Assembly: GCA_022457155.1 (NCBI GenBank)
Contig: JAJGOT010000039.1
Span: 1,472,001-1,536,000, forward strand
Source of the DNA: Cladopsammia gracilis
Lineage: Eukaryota > Cnidaria > Anthozoa > Scleractinia > Dendrophylliidae
Direction: 5' to 3'
DNA length: 64,000 nt
The notes beneath the pieces are model-generated. The model was not told the DNA's origin. It searched no databases and saw nothing but the letters and a program-made list of their open reading frames with translations. Shown here piece by piece: positions 10,869-19,860 of this stretch (within the stretch, counting starts at the first letter, position 1; each line of letters begins with the position of its first letter). The position numbers were made by a program, and so were the translations under genes.

Positions 10869-10890
10869 ATCTAAAATGGAGTTATAATTT

Positions 10891-11049
10891 TTAGCACCAG
10901 ATAAACCAGCGGGTCTTCATTTTTTTTAATCCAAACCGCCCTCGCGGTTTGAATTGCCGAGCAGTCAATCTGTCTTCAGCGGCTATCATCTCCTTTTCCC
11001 AGGCTGCCGCTTCTGGGGTATTTGGTTGAATAAATCCCGATTTTCTCAT
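10891..11049 (-). CDS. Small Polinton open frame, unknown
   Basis: A 52-residue frame with start at 11049 and stop at 10891. It has a charged N-terminal half and a basic, arginine-rich end (TARQFKPRGRFG). It fills most of the space between two rightward genes and runs opposite to them, with no overlap. I do not recognise it; it may be a remnant of a small leftward gene. Confidence 0.35.
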   Translation of the reverse strand: MRKSGFIQPNTPEAAAWEKEMIAAEDRLTARQFKPRGRFGLKKMKTRWFIWC

Positions 11050-11107
11050 ACACTGTATAACGTCATCCAATAGTTTTTGCGGTTTTTTTTATATCTTATA
11101 ATAAAAT

Positions 11108-11806
11108 ATGAATATAACAACCAAACTAAATCAACTAAAACTCCAAGATATCACAATGACCAAACCAATCAAAAATAAACAATTCAAAAGTATTTCACTT
11201 CCAATCAAGGCTCCTTGCATAAGCCTGGAAGGCGAAATGAAAATTCACGAATACGGCGGAGCTGATGGCGCTAATTTCACTTTAGGATTAACACTTTCCA
11301 AAGATGATGCAAAGAAGTTTGAAACAATTGAAAAGCATATTCAAAAACTGGCTAAAGAACAACAACCTGCAGTTAAGAGGCTTTCACCCAATCTTGGCAA
11401 CTTTTACGAAAACGAACTTGTGATTGTCAAAGGCGAACAAAACAAACTTTATTCAAAACTATATTCCAGCTCCGCTGGCGGCTTCGCCGGTTCCAGCGTC
11501 GAAGACCGCATTATTTGCCCATTTTTCGAGCTTTCATTAAATAATAAAAAGAAGAGAATAGATCCAATTAAAATACGCAGCAAACTGTTTAAGGGCATTT
11601 GTATAACTCATCCTCGATGAGTTTACCTTAATAGTGATACAACTTCAATTATTATGACTACTAAAGCAGTTCTTGTGAAAGAGATATGGGAAGAAAATCT
11701 CAAGGAAAAGTTTGATCCACGCAACTGGTTTGCTGAATTTGAAGATGAGGAAGCTGAAGGTGACGAATATGACAGCACCGCCACTGGCGGTACCGATGAA
11801 GACTGA
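11108..11806 (+). pseudogene. Polinton protein of unknown function with one in-frame stop
   Basis: One frame of 232 codons starting at 11108, interrupted by a single TGA at 11618-11620 and then open in the same frame to 11806. The first part is a mixed-charge globular region with beta-rich stretches; the end is strongly acidic (EFEDEEAEGDEYD). Acidic C-termini are common in viral single-strand DNA-binding proteins, but no diagnostic motif is visible, so that idea is weak. The upstream bases cttataataaaatATG resemble other start regions in the element. Confidence 0.55.
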
Positions 11807-12005
11807 AGCGGTGACAATTGGAATTCCATTTTTAACTATATAACTCTACTCACAGTTATATAGTTATTGGCTTCACCGCCGGAGGCATACGTCACCAAAA
11901 TTCTTTTTATAGGCTTTTTCATATTTCTCTAAATTCAAACATAAATCTGCTACAATTCCATCTATAACTTTCATAGCCTTTATGAATTCTTGTGAATAAA
12001 AAAAG

Positions 12006-12440
12006 TCAGTCACCCCTAAGATACGATCTCAATTCAGTTAAAACATTTTCATACTTTGTCATTGCGAATTGACTTATCTCAATCTTTCTGCGGAAATTTT
12101 TCATTTCTTGGAATGTCTTCAAGAATAACACAGCACCGTTTATAACCCCTAAGACTATTGGATTCAATGTAACTCCTCCTACAATTGTTCCTGTAACAAC
12201 TAAAAGAGTAGAACTAAGAGTTAACAAAACATTCATTTTCTTATATTTTCTTTGTGCTTTTCTGCAGCACCAACATTTTTTTATGATAAAAAGCATATAG
12301 CTGTTTCAATTCTTCAACTTTCTCAGAAAGGGTTGGATCAATATGATTGAAATTAAGTGGGTGATTTTGCATTTTTATGCAGGAACAAAGTTTCAGTCTC
12401 TTCAGGGTTTGTATAATTTCTTTCAGTTTTTCAGAATTTA
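12006..12440 (-). pseudogene. Polinton membrane-type protein, 5' end lost to an insertion
   Basis: Leftward gene. Codons from 12440 to about 12285 are charged and helical. A one-base shift in an adenine run near 12285 leads to the frame 12296-12006, which has a lysine-rich stretch, then a hydrophobic glycine-containing hairpin (VTGTIVGGVTL and IVLGVINGAVLFL) and a basic tail. The true start is missing because foreign DNA begins near 12440. The layout (charged helix, hydrophobic hairpin, basic tail) resembles the gene at 44366-44784 in the second virus-like locus. A membrane-penetration or minor virion role is inferred. Confidence 0.5.
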
Positions 12441-12785
12441 TTAACTCGTGAATATACGCGCATGCGTAATGAACGGGTTATCGCTAACGGCGACAGATAT
12501 GCAAATGAGCACTCGCTCACTCCTTCCATCAGCTGTAAACTTAGTGACGTAATGCTTTTGTTACGAATGCGTTTTGTAACAAGAACAGCGTGAATCCAGC
12601 GATAACAATCACTAAATTGGTGTAAACGAATATAAACAACAATAAGCTTAAAGATGTTTCGCATTTGGAGTCTTTAATGCAACGTTAAAATCAATCTAAA
12701 AGGAATTTTCAACTGAGACACGCGTTTTGATTCTTATCTAGCTTCAAGTAATAAAATTTAACCCATCTCAAGTCAGAGGTCACGG

Positions 12786-12840
12786 TGGTCGAGTGGTGTA
12801 AATCGCGGACTTACAGCCGAAAGGCCCAGGTTCGACCACC
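12786..12840 (+). repeat. tRNA-like A and B boxes (SINE-type head)
   Basis: The segment carries an A-box-like tggtcgagtgg at 12786-12796 and a B-box-like ggttcgaccacc at 12829-12840, the spacing of an internal RNA polymerase III promoter. No acceptor stem can be drawn between the flanks, so it is not a functional tRNA gene. A tRNA-derived SINE head is the simplest reading. Confidence 0.5.
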
Positions 12841-13955
12841 CTGGATCCAGAGGTCCGTTCTCTGAATATCATGAGTGAAATTAACCGCATAAACGGTTAG
12901 AAGAAGCTCGCGAGACGGACCTCTGGTCACTCGAATATACAACCTCATTTCCATGCGAGGATCTAGTTCAGAATCTGAACTAAGTCGCTGATTGGTTTCT
13001 CCTACTTGTTTCCAGACTCTACCGGGAGTTAATGATGCAACAGCAACTTCGATTGGCTGGACCAAAACAATTCGCAACGGGCGCGTGAAAAACCGGTTTC
13101 CCAAAGTGAAGCCACACAAACAACAATGGCGGACGTAGATAGAGATTGCGGCTTTTTGCGATCTTTAAGAAACGCTGTGGATTACTCTTTAGTATCCAAA
13201 TTTTCAAAATATCAGAGAACTAAAGCCAGTTCAGAAAGAATCGCTGTTGAAATTTATTCAGCGCAAGGATGTCTTGAAAAGAGGTGTTGACGGGCCAGAT
13301 ACGACTTATTAATTCGTGTTATCGTGGAGTGCGACCTTTAGGTCTTTAGAGTTTTGTTTGAACGAGGAAAATTTTTATCTCTATTTAATTTTTATCTCTA
13401 GCACGGTGGCATGCTTTGGAGCTGCAGGTATTCTCGCTGAACGATTTCGCTGGCCACTGGTAGGTGACAGGAAGAGAAATAGGTGTACTGGATTAATTGA
13501 TATCAAGGATTCTTTGTTTGTTAAATCTCTCGCCATTGAAAACGGTTGTATCCAGAAAGTTTACTTCTTTGTCTGAGATTAATGTTTGTTTGCTAGGACA
13601 ATAAAATCTTCTATCTCCTTTTTCTCAACACTCTACAGTGAAAAAAAGGTCATCGATGTATCTTTTCAACTGGAGTGGATTTGATTTAATATTTCTGTCT
13701 CGACCGCGGAATATTGTCACCAGATTTAATGTAAACAAACAGACACGCGTTGGTCCCCAAGGCTTAAAACCGGTTTGGTGAGATATCCGATCCACAAATC
13801 GCATGGAAATGAGGTTGTGTACTCGAGTGCCCAGAGGTTTTTATTTTTTTCTCGGCGCAGTGCGCCTCGTAGTCGCGGCTTCGCCGCTCAAACTCGCCGT
13901 TTTCACTAAAAAATAAAAACCTCTGGCACCCAGGGTAAGGTTCGACTTGCTCGGG
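12829..13955. repeat. Inverted-repeat blocks around a 0.8 kb core
   Basis: The left block (12829-12965) and right block (13798-13955) share, in opposite orientation, cgcatggaaatgaggttgt, a tcgagtg stretch and ccagaggt. Each block also contains its own hairpin: cagaggtccg..cggacctctg on the left and cagaggttttta..taaaaacctctg on the right. This is the pattern of a small non-autonomous DNA transposon. Confidence 0.5.
13126..13290 (+). CDS. Short open frame with strong start context
   Basis: ATGGCGGAC preceded by CAACA is a good animal translation start. The frame runs 54 codons to a stop at 13288-13290. The protein is unremarkable and I do not recognise it. It could be a first exon captured by the mobile element, since a gtgttg sequence follows the AAGAG near 13283. 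Low certainty. Confidence 0.25.
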   Translation: MADVDRDCGFLRSLRNAVDYSLVSKFSKYQRTKASSERIAVEIYSAQGCLEKRC

Positions 13956-14211
13956 CCGTTCTTTTTTTTTCTTTTTTTTTTCTTTCTTCGGACTGAACAT
14001 TGTGAAAGTGATGTACTGTGTTTTTACTTTTTGCGTTTGTCAAAACTCCTTACGTTTAATTTTAAAAAAATATTGAACCGTGATAGAGTGAAAACATAAG
14101 CTTACCGCAATATTGCGTTACGCTAGCATTTCAAATTCACGGGTTGGCTCTAAGGAGCCTTTGATTTTGATTTCAAAGGCCATTTTAGTTGGGGAAATTT
14201 AATTTCAGACG

Positions 14212-14896
14212 CTACGGCTGAATTGAATTCAATAGCAAATCCAATGTCATCATGGGTGATCTGTTCAGTTGTATTTTTTTGTAAATTTCAATCCATAATA
14301 CATCATGTTTTGATAAGTTCATATTTATGTTAAATTCCTGTCGCCTTTCATTTACTGTTGATTCAAAGCTTTGATTTTGTATAATGGGTCCCCCGGTTCT
14401 TACTTTTAAAGTAATAAGGAAATCAGAATTAGTTAATGAGTCAAAGTAACAATTGATACCTTTTAAAATACAATCATAAGGTATAATTTGAAATGGATTT
14501 GCAAAATTCAAAAATAAGCGACTTGGATGCCGTGATTTTTTGAAGTAAGCTGCAATGAATGTTTTTTATGTTAATGAAGGATTTAATATTCTATGACCAT
14601 TCATATCCAAATTAGTTTGCATGACCATTTTTTGATTTTCAAAACTGAAGGGAGCATCATACACACTTGAATCAACATCTGCTACAAAATTTTTAACACC
14701 ATAAATAATTAGTTTTGCTATTGCATCTGATGATGAAGATGATCGTTCATCATATTTTAAATCCACCATGACATACTCCTGTGGCGAAATCTTCCATTTA
14801 TGCATATATGAATAATTGATCTTGTCTAATTAGAAAATTGTTTTGTTGATTGATATTCAGGCTTGTACTCTGAACATTAACACTAACATTCCCCAT
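14212..14896 (-). pseudogene. Polinton fibre-type protein 2
   Basis: Leftward gene with a start at 14896 and frames 14896-14815, 14805-14566 and 14511-14212, so at least two frameshifts. The middle contains LDMNGHRILNP, the same kind of motif found in the larger fibre-type gene upstream. The C-terminal 100 residues look beta-rich. The start lies 15 bases after the stop of the upstream fibre gene, suggesting an operon-like late transcript. A role as a virion spike or attachment protein is inferred from the motif and position. Confidence 0.5.
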
Positions 14897-14911
14897 TGTG
14901 CCTGGAAAGAA

Positions 14912-16011
14912 TTAAATGCAGATAGCGTATTCACCTTCAGGCAGTTTATACATATTGAATCCTAATCTACCGGAGTAATACTTGTTGCCGTATCTAGAAA
15001 ATGCTAAATCATATGCTTTTTTATTGAATAAATGCGGTGAATTTTGAAAATCCTTGATTCCTAACACACTAATATCATCCTCACTTGAACTCTCATTTAC
15101 ATCTTCCATCAAATATCGGAATTCATCTTTGACATGGGAAGTGGAAGAGAGATGAGATTTATTGACATAATCTTTATATTCTTGTTCTAATTTAGTTCTT
15201 TCTGCATCAAAATCTAATTTATTAAGTTTCTTTGTTTGTAGATCACGGATTGTAGTTGTATTCTGCATTATTTTTGTATTATTATAAACCGTTTTTCTAT
15301 CAACATATGTTTTATCAGCTTTGGGATTGACTGTCGCAGTGACTTCGTCGTCCACACATCTTTTGTTTGCGCCTTGATCGGCAACGGTTGGGTCTTTCAC
15401 ATTGAAAATGGTGTGATCATATCCAAACTAGTTTCCATTGGAAACGTCTCTTTGCGGCTGAGAAAGATATTCTTGACGTCATTATAAGAAACAAGATTGT
15501 TATAATGTGCCCCCAAATCATGCCATGTTTGTTGTTTTGATTGGACAACATTGAAACGTTCTTTCAAATCAATATCTTTAGTCACTTCATGAGTGTGGGC
15601 TGGGGCATCAGGGTGGAATTTTTTCAGAGTAATCATATTGACAGCAGAAAGATCATTGTCTTCATCAGTGTCTAGATTTGTGATCAGTTTTCGATTCATT
15701 TTTATTTCCCCGGGGTTAATGAGGTTTTTCCCTCGAAGGTCAAGATCTCCTGTCATATGCGAGGAACCATCAACCTGAAGTGAATCTGCCTTCAGTTGAA
15801 TCAATTTGTTTTCAAGAACATCATCTCGATGTTTTGTGATTGCATCATTATTCGCTGTTCCTTCAGCGACATTGACCATTTTTTTGTTTTGCATATCATA
15901 ATCCCCTGCAGGCGTTAATTTAAAACCAACGCCCGGCAGTCCATCTTTTCCATCTTTTCCTCCCTGGGAGGTGCTTGTTTTAGCAGATAACATTCCATTT
16001 GAATAGCTCAT
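14912..16011 (-). pseudogene. Polinton fibre-type protein 1 (collagen-like start)
   Basis: Leftward gene starting at 16011, one base after the ATPase stop. Residues about 13-25 are collagen-like (GGKDGKDGLPG). Then come repeated units of the type M-x-G-D-L-D-L-x-G-K-x-L-I-N-P and NKKMVNVAEGTANNDAITK, which are typical of phage and viral tail or fibre shafts. A frameshift near 15400 joins 16011-15397 to 15400-14912. A coiled coil follows around 15230-15130. This is most likely the trimeric attachment fibre. The copy is broken only by the one shift. Confidence 0.65.
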
Positions 16012-16012
16012 T

Positions 16013-16645
16013 TTAAATTCTTTCATCAAAGTTTTTAGAAATGAATTTCCTCGGCTTATCAATATACAGGAAAGAATATGGGTCCTTGGTTGCAGTCAAA
16101 TAATCTTCTTTGCTGATATTATTCTCTCTGCAGAGCATAGAAATTTCATTGTTGCTTGGAAATTCATAAATGCAAAAATGCGAACAATTCAAACGGATAT
16201 CTTTGGGTGTTTTATAATAACTTTGCGAAAGATAAATAACAGAGCAATTCTTATGTCTGCCTCTGATAAAATAATCAACCAATGGCTTTTGATTCTTTTC
16301 GCATACAAAATCGTCAAATATAACTATTTTTTGATTATTATCGGATAATTCAGAAACTGGTATAATTTCATCGGGACTCGCTTCCACGACGTCATACCCA
16401 GCTTCTTTGCTGATTGGACGGAATGTTTTCAGCAGATGCTGATATTTTGATTGTTCAAGATTTTTCGCATAGAGATAAATTTTATCATAATACAAAAGCC
16501 AAAACATCATATCAAGAAGAACATTTGTTTTCCCTGATCCAGAAGGACCGCAGATCAGCATTCCGAAATTTTGATTTTACATGAAAGGATGCAGTTGTGT
16601 ATAATTGGTTATGTGATCATTGAAATCATAATTTGGAATCTTCAT
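16013..16645 (-). pseudogene. Polinton packaging ATPase (FtsK/A32-like)
   Basis: The ATPase that would pump element DNA into capsids. The start is at 16645. An in-frame TAA at 16577-16579 interrupts it after about 22 codons. From 16561 the frame is intact: Walker A GPSGSGKT near 16545 and Walker B IVIFDDF near 16315, followed by a sensor-like IYLSQSYYK near 16215. The length of about 210 residues fits the family. The stop codon is the only visible lesion. The ATPase is upstream of, and almost touches, the fibre gene. Confidence 0.82.
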
Positions 16646-16679
16646 TTTATTATGCGAGACATCGTGTTCTACATCTTGT

Positions 16680-16727
16680 ACATTTATTCCACATTTATTC
16701 CACATTTATTCCACATTTATTCCACAT
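16680..16727. repeat. 11 bp tandem repeat upstream of two divergent genes
   Basis: Four copies of acatttattcc lie between the ATPase start (16645) and the rightward gene start (16752). The array sits in the intergenic control region and may have arisen by slippage. Confidence 0.75.
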
Positions 16728-16751
16728 TAATTTAAATCTAGTGGTAATAAA

Positions 16752-18019
16752 ATGAGTTTACTAAAGTGGAAAGAACTTGCACAAAGCAAAGCTGCTTTGG
16801 GAAATAAAATTAATTATGTTCATGATCGCATCACCAAAAAAAAGTTAGGTGAACAAACAAGTCAAACAGAATATGAAAAAGTATTCAAACCCATAACATC
16901 AAAATTAGATGATGTTATTGCATCGAATTTGAAACCCCCTCCAAGACTTAGGAAAAAGAAAGTCATTGGAGAAAAACCCGAGATCGATTATTATCCAGAT
17001 GATCCAATATTGGACATAGAAGGTTTATTTGGTGATGATTATGACGTTGTTGAACCACAAGCAGCTAAGCAACTTCCAGCAAGGCACCCAACATATGAAG
17101 AAGTACTGGAAGAGTTAGAAGGTGAATCACCTATATATGAAGAGGACGTTCCTGATTATGCTATGGAAGATGAAGAAGAGGAAGCTGAAGACTGGGAAGA
17201 CGCTCAAGAAGAATTGGAAGAAGATGTAGTTAATAAAATACTAGATAACATGGATTTAGCAAATTATGACACAACAGATAAAGTCTTAGCTCGGTCAAAT
17301 GTTCCGATAGAAAAGAAAAAATTTTTTATTGAAAACAGCGCGTGCTTAGCTTGTTTAGTTGACGTGTGTGCTTAGTTCGTTATTTAACGTACTACATTTA
17401 TTTTGCGTTGTTTTCCTAACCGATATGTCTTGTCAGTAACTGTGCTCACACTGTGGGTGGCTCCTCCTAAAATGTTCTGCAATTGGTATAGGATTTAATG
17501 GAGCCGAAACCAATTGTGGAATTGCACGCATTTTGGGCATCCTACTGATGAACAGTTACGAAATTCAGATATATTTAGTAGCCACATTTATTTGCGGTCT
17601 GTCCCCTTTGAATTATAAAGCCGGCTTTTGATAGAAGAGGTCAACTGAACAACCGCAACAGCTATCTGAAAAAAAATTCAATAAAGGTGAAATAACTAAA
17701 GATGAAATGGATGTAGAAATGTGGGCAATAAAGGATAACAGAAAAGTATTGAATGAATACATGAAATATTATAGAAACAAACTCAAGTCATTTAAAGGCT
17801 CGGGAGTCAGCAGAGCTGGAGGTAAAAGGGGTGGTGCCATTTCAGTTTTCACCAACCCAAAAGAACTTCTCCAGAAACTTGACGTCATTATTGGCTCCAT
17901 CCTTGTGGGAATACAAACCTGGGCATAAGAAATACTGGAGTTGCAATTCTCGATATTCTTCTGAAAGAAGGATTCATAGATCACAGCATGATACGATCTA
18001 CAAAAACTATTTCAAACTT
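16752..18019 (+). pseudogene. Polinton acidic/basic structural protein, interrupted
   Basis: Rightward gene starting at 16752 after a taataaaATG context. The first 190 residues contain a basic PPPRLRKKK stretch and then a long acidic segment rich in glutamate (near 17150-17230). The frame is cut at about 17339 by foreign DNA and resumes near 17645. It ends with a helical region, a glycine/arginine patch and a hydrophobic end, with a frameshift near 17925. It stops just before the minor capsid start at 18024. I cannot name the family. Its place next to the capsid genes suggests a virion or assembly protein. Confidence 0.5.
17340..17645. mobile_element. Small unclassified insertion
   Basis: About 300 bp that interrupts the acidic protein gene. 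It has no long frame and none of the A/T-rich composition of its neighbours. No target duplication or terminal repeat could be fixed by eye, so borders are approximate. Confidence 0.4.
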
Positions 18020-18023
18020 TAAA

Positions 18024-18659
18024 ATGGAAACCGAAAATTTGATTGAAAGGGAGATTGTTTTATCATCCTACGCTGTTAAGAACAGTCGCAGTTTTACGTG
18101 GTTTAACATCAATGCTGGATACAATAATCAGCTGATCAGATACAGCTCTGACGGTGGGAAAACATTTTACGATATCACCTTCCCAGCTGGGGTTTGGACC
18201 TATGACGAGATTAATGATTTTATTCAAAAAGCAACAGTTGTTGTTGAAAAAGAATCAGACGACCACACCACTAAAAAACTGAGATTTTTTCCAATCAATC
18301 TGGTTTTTAATGAAACAACCTTCAGAGTAACAATCACACTGGCAGAAAATTATCAACTGGATCTATCCCAAAGTAATTTTAACGAACTCATTGGCTTTGA
18401 TAAAAAGATTCTGAAGGATAAAGTTAATATTGGCCCCAGAGTGCCAAATTTGAGTCAAGATACTGATATGTTGAATGTTCATTGTGATTTGACAAATGAT
18501 TCGCTTGTGGATGGTCAAGAGAGTGATATCATTTATTCCTTTTCAACATCTGTTCTGCAGGCATCATATAGTTTTACTCTTGAACCCATGAGAGTTACAT
18601 ATAGCCCTGTGAATAAAAATACAATAAGCTCCATTCAAATCTATATCTTTTTTTTTTAA
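18024..18659 (+). pseudogene. Polinton minor capsid (penton-like) protein, 3' end lost
   Basis: Start at 18024 after ctttaaaATG. About 210 residues of beta-rich sequence follow, with regularly spaced aromatic residues and no membrane segment. Its place between the ATPase and the hexon-like capsid gene fits the single-jelly-roll penton protein of Polintons. The end of the gene is replaced by a LINE insertion that begins in a thymine run at about 18651. Identification is by position and predicted fold, not by a sequence signature. Confidence 0.55.
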
Positions 18660-19385
18660 TGATTATTTGCAATACACTTCTAATACACACCATTGCAGCT
18701 TACTTACACTTATTTACAATACTTACAATGCTTACAATACTTAAAGCTTTCTTACAATACTTAAAGAACTTACAATGCTACAACACTTACCACATTTTTT
18801 AAAAGGAATAAAAACAAAAAAAATGACTTATAAGACTATTACTTGTGTATATATTTTTATTTAGAATAATTTAATTTAATTTTCCTCATATTTTCAAAAA
18901 CAGCTGTAACTTTTTTTGGACAAAATAACTTTTCTTCAAAATATCCAGTTTGTCTTGGAGACGTAGAAGAAAGCCTTCAAAACACAAGTTGCCAATACAT
19001 GCACTCGTCGCAAAAATGTGGTATTTTGCAATAAGAAGGGTGACATTAAGTGCCTGTTTATTTTCGATGTCTTCATGCCATCCGTATAAGACAGCGGATT
19101 CCGTTAGAGTAATGGTCTGTTGAAGTTTTATGCGCCACCAGCATGTGAATCTATCCCAGAAAGCTTTGGATACCGTGCAGTGGTATAGTAGGTGGGTTAT
19201 TGTTTGTTTTTCAGTTTCACATAATGTACAAATATCATTTTCAACAATGCCAGCTCGAAATAGGCTGCATCTGGTAGGTAAAATGTGATGAATTATTTTA
19301 TACTGGAAAGCAACGAGTTTAGAATCCTTAGTACAAATATCACTGATGGAAAAAGAAGATTGGTTAACCTGAATGGGGCTGATAC
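18660..19385 (-). mobile_element. 5'-truncated LINE (L1/Tx1-like) 3' end
   Basis: Minus-strand reading from 19385 to about 18885 gives the C-terminus of a LINE polyprotein with a zinc-knuckle motif CTLCETEKQTITHLLYHC and a following FWDRF. The 3' untranslated end (18885-18660) has tandem cttacaatac units, and the thymine run at 18651-18658 is the expected poly-A side. The 5' end is truncated, as is usual for LINE copies. Confidence 0.75.
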
Positions 19386-19389
19386 AGCT

Positions 19390-19844
19390 TTCTCATTAAT
19401 ATTGAAAAAGGTAATAAAACGAAAAGTTATGAATTTACTCGTTATTATCATCCCAAATTAGGGCGGTTTGTTTTCCGACACAAAGGATCCGGTGTCATTG
19501 TGGATAATATTTTTAAACCAATGAGAGCGGTGGCGGCCGCAGTTTTCAAGAAATTCGCGAAACCTGTCGTGAAAAAAGCATTCGAATCAGGAATTTCTCA
19601 CGCTGGAGATAAAATAGGCAAAAAAATGGTAGAAAAATCTGGTGATTTGATAATGAAAAAACTGGGAAATACGAGAAAGAAAAAACAACCAACGCGGCCA
19701 CAGTCATTGTTAATCCCGGCAACACAATCACAGTCAGCCCCTGCTTCAAATAACGGAGAGAGCTCCTCCAGAGAGAGTACTGATGCCATATTGAACAGAT
19801 TAATATCTGGGCAGGGCATTCGGGGCATTCGAAAAAGAAAATAA
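19390..19844 (+). CDS. Polinton small basic core or membrane-lytic protein
   Basis: The frame is open from about 19390 through 19500 and ends at 19844. The start codon is uncertain because the LINE removed the upstream bases. The N-terminal part (near 19410-19500) ends in GSGVIVDNIFKPM, followed by an amphipathic alanine/lysine helix, a lysine-rich segment and a serine/glutamine-rich linker, ending in GIRGIRKRK. Small basic proteins of this kind sit next to the capsid gene in adenoviruses and Polintons. It ends 16 bases before the capsid start. Function inferred from charge and location. Confidence 0.5.
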
Positions 19845-19860
19845 AATAATATAATAGAAA

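Larger units (their letters stand above)
12441..14180. mobile_element. Composite insertion inside the Polinton
   Basis: About 1.74 kb of sequence unlike its Polinton surroundings, with higher GC and CpG content and no Polinton frames. It interrupts the membrane-protein gene on its left. It contains a tRNA-like head (12786-12840), a pair of inverted blocks (12829-12965 and 13798-13955) and a short frame opening with ATGGCGGAC. The exact borders are uncertain by tens of bases, and I found no clear target duplication. Confidence 0.5.

Noticed and set aside
12786..12840. A functional tRNA gene
   Set aside because: A and B boxes are present but no acceptor stem can be formed, so I call it a tRNA-derived repeat.
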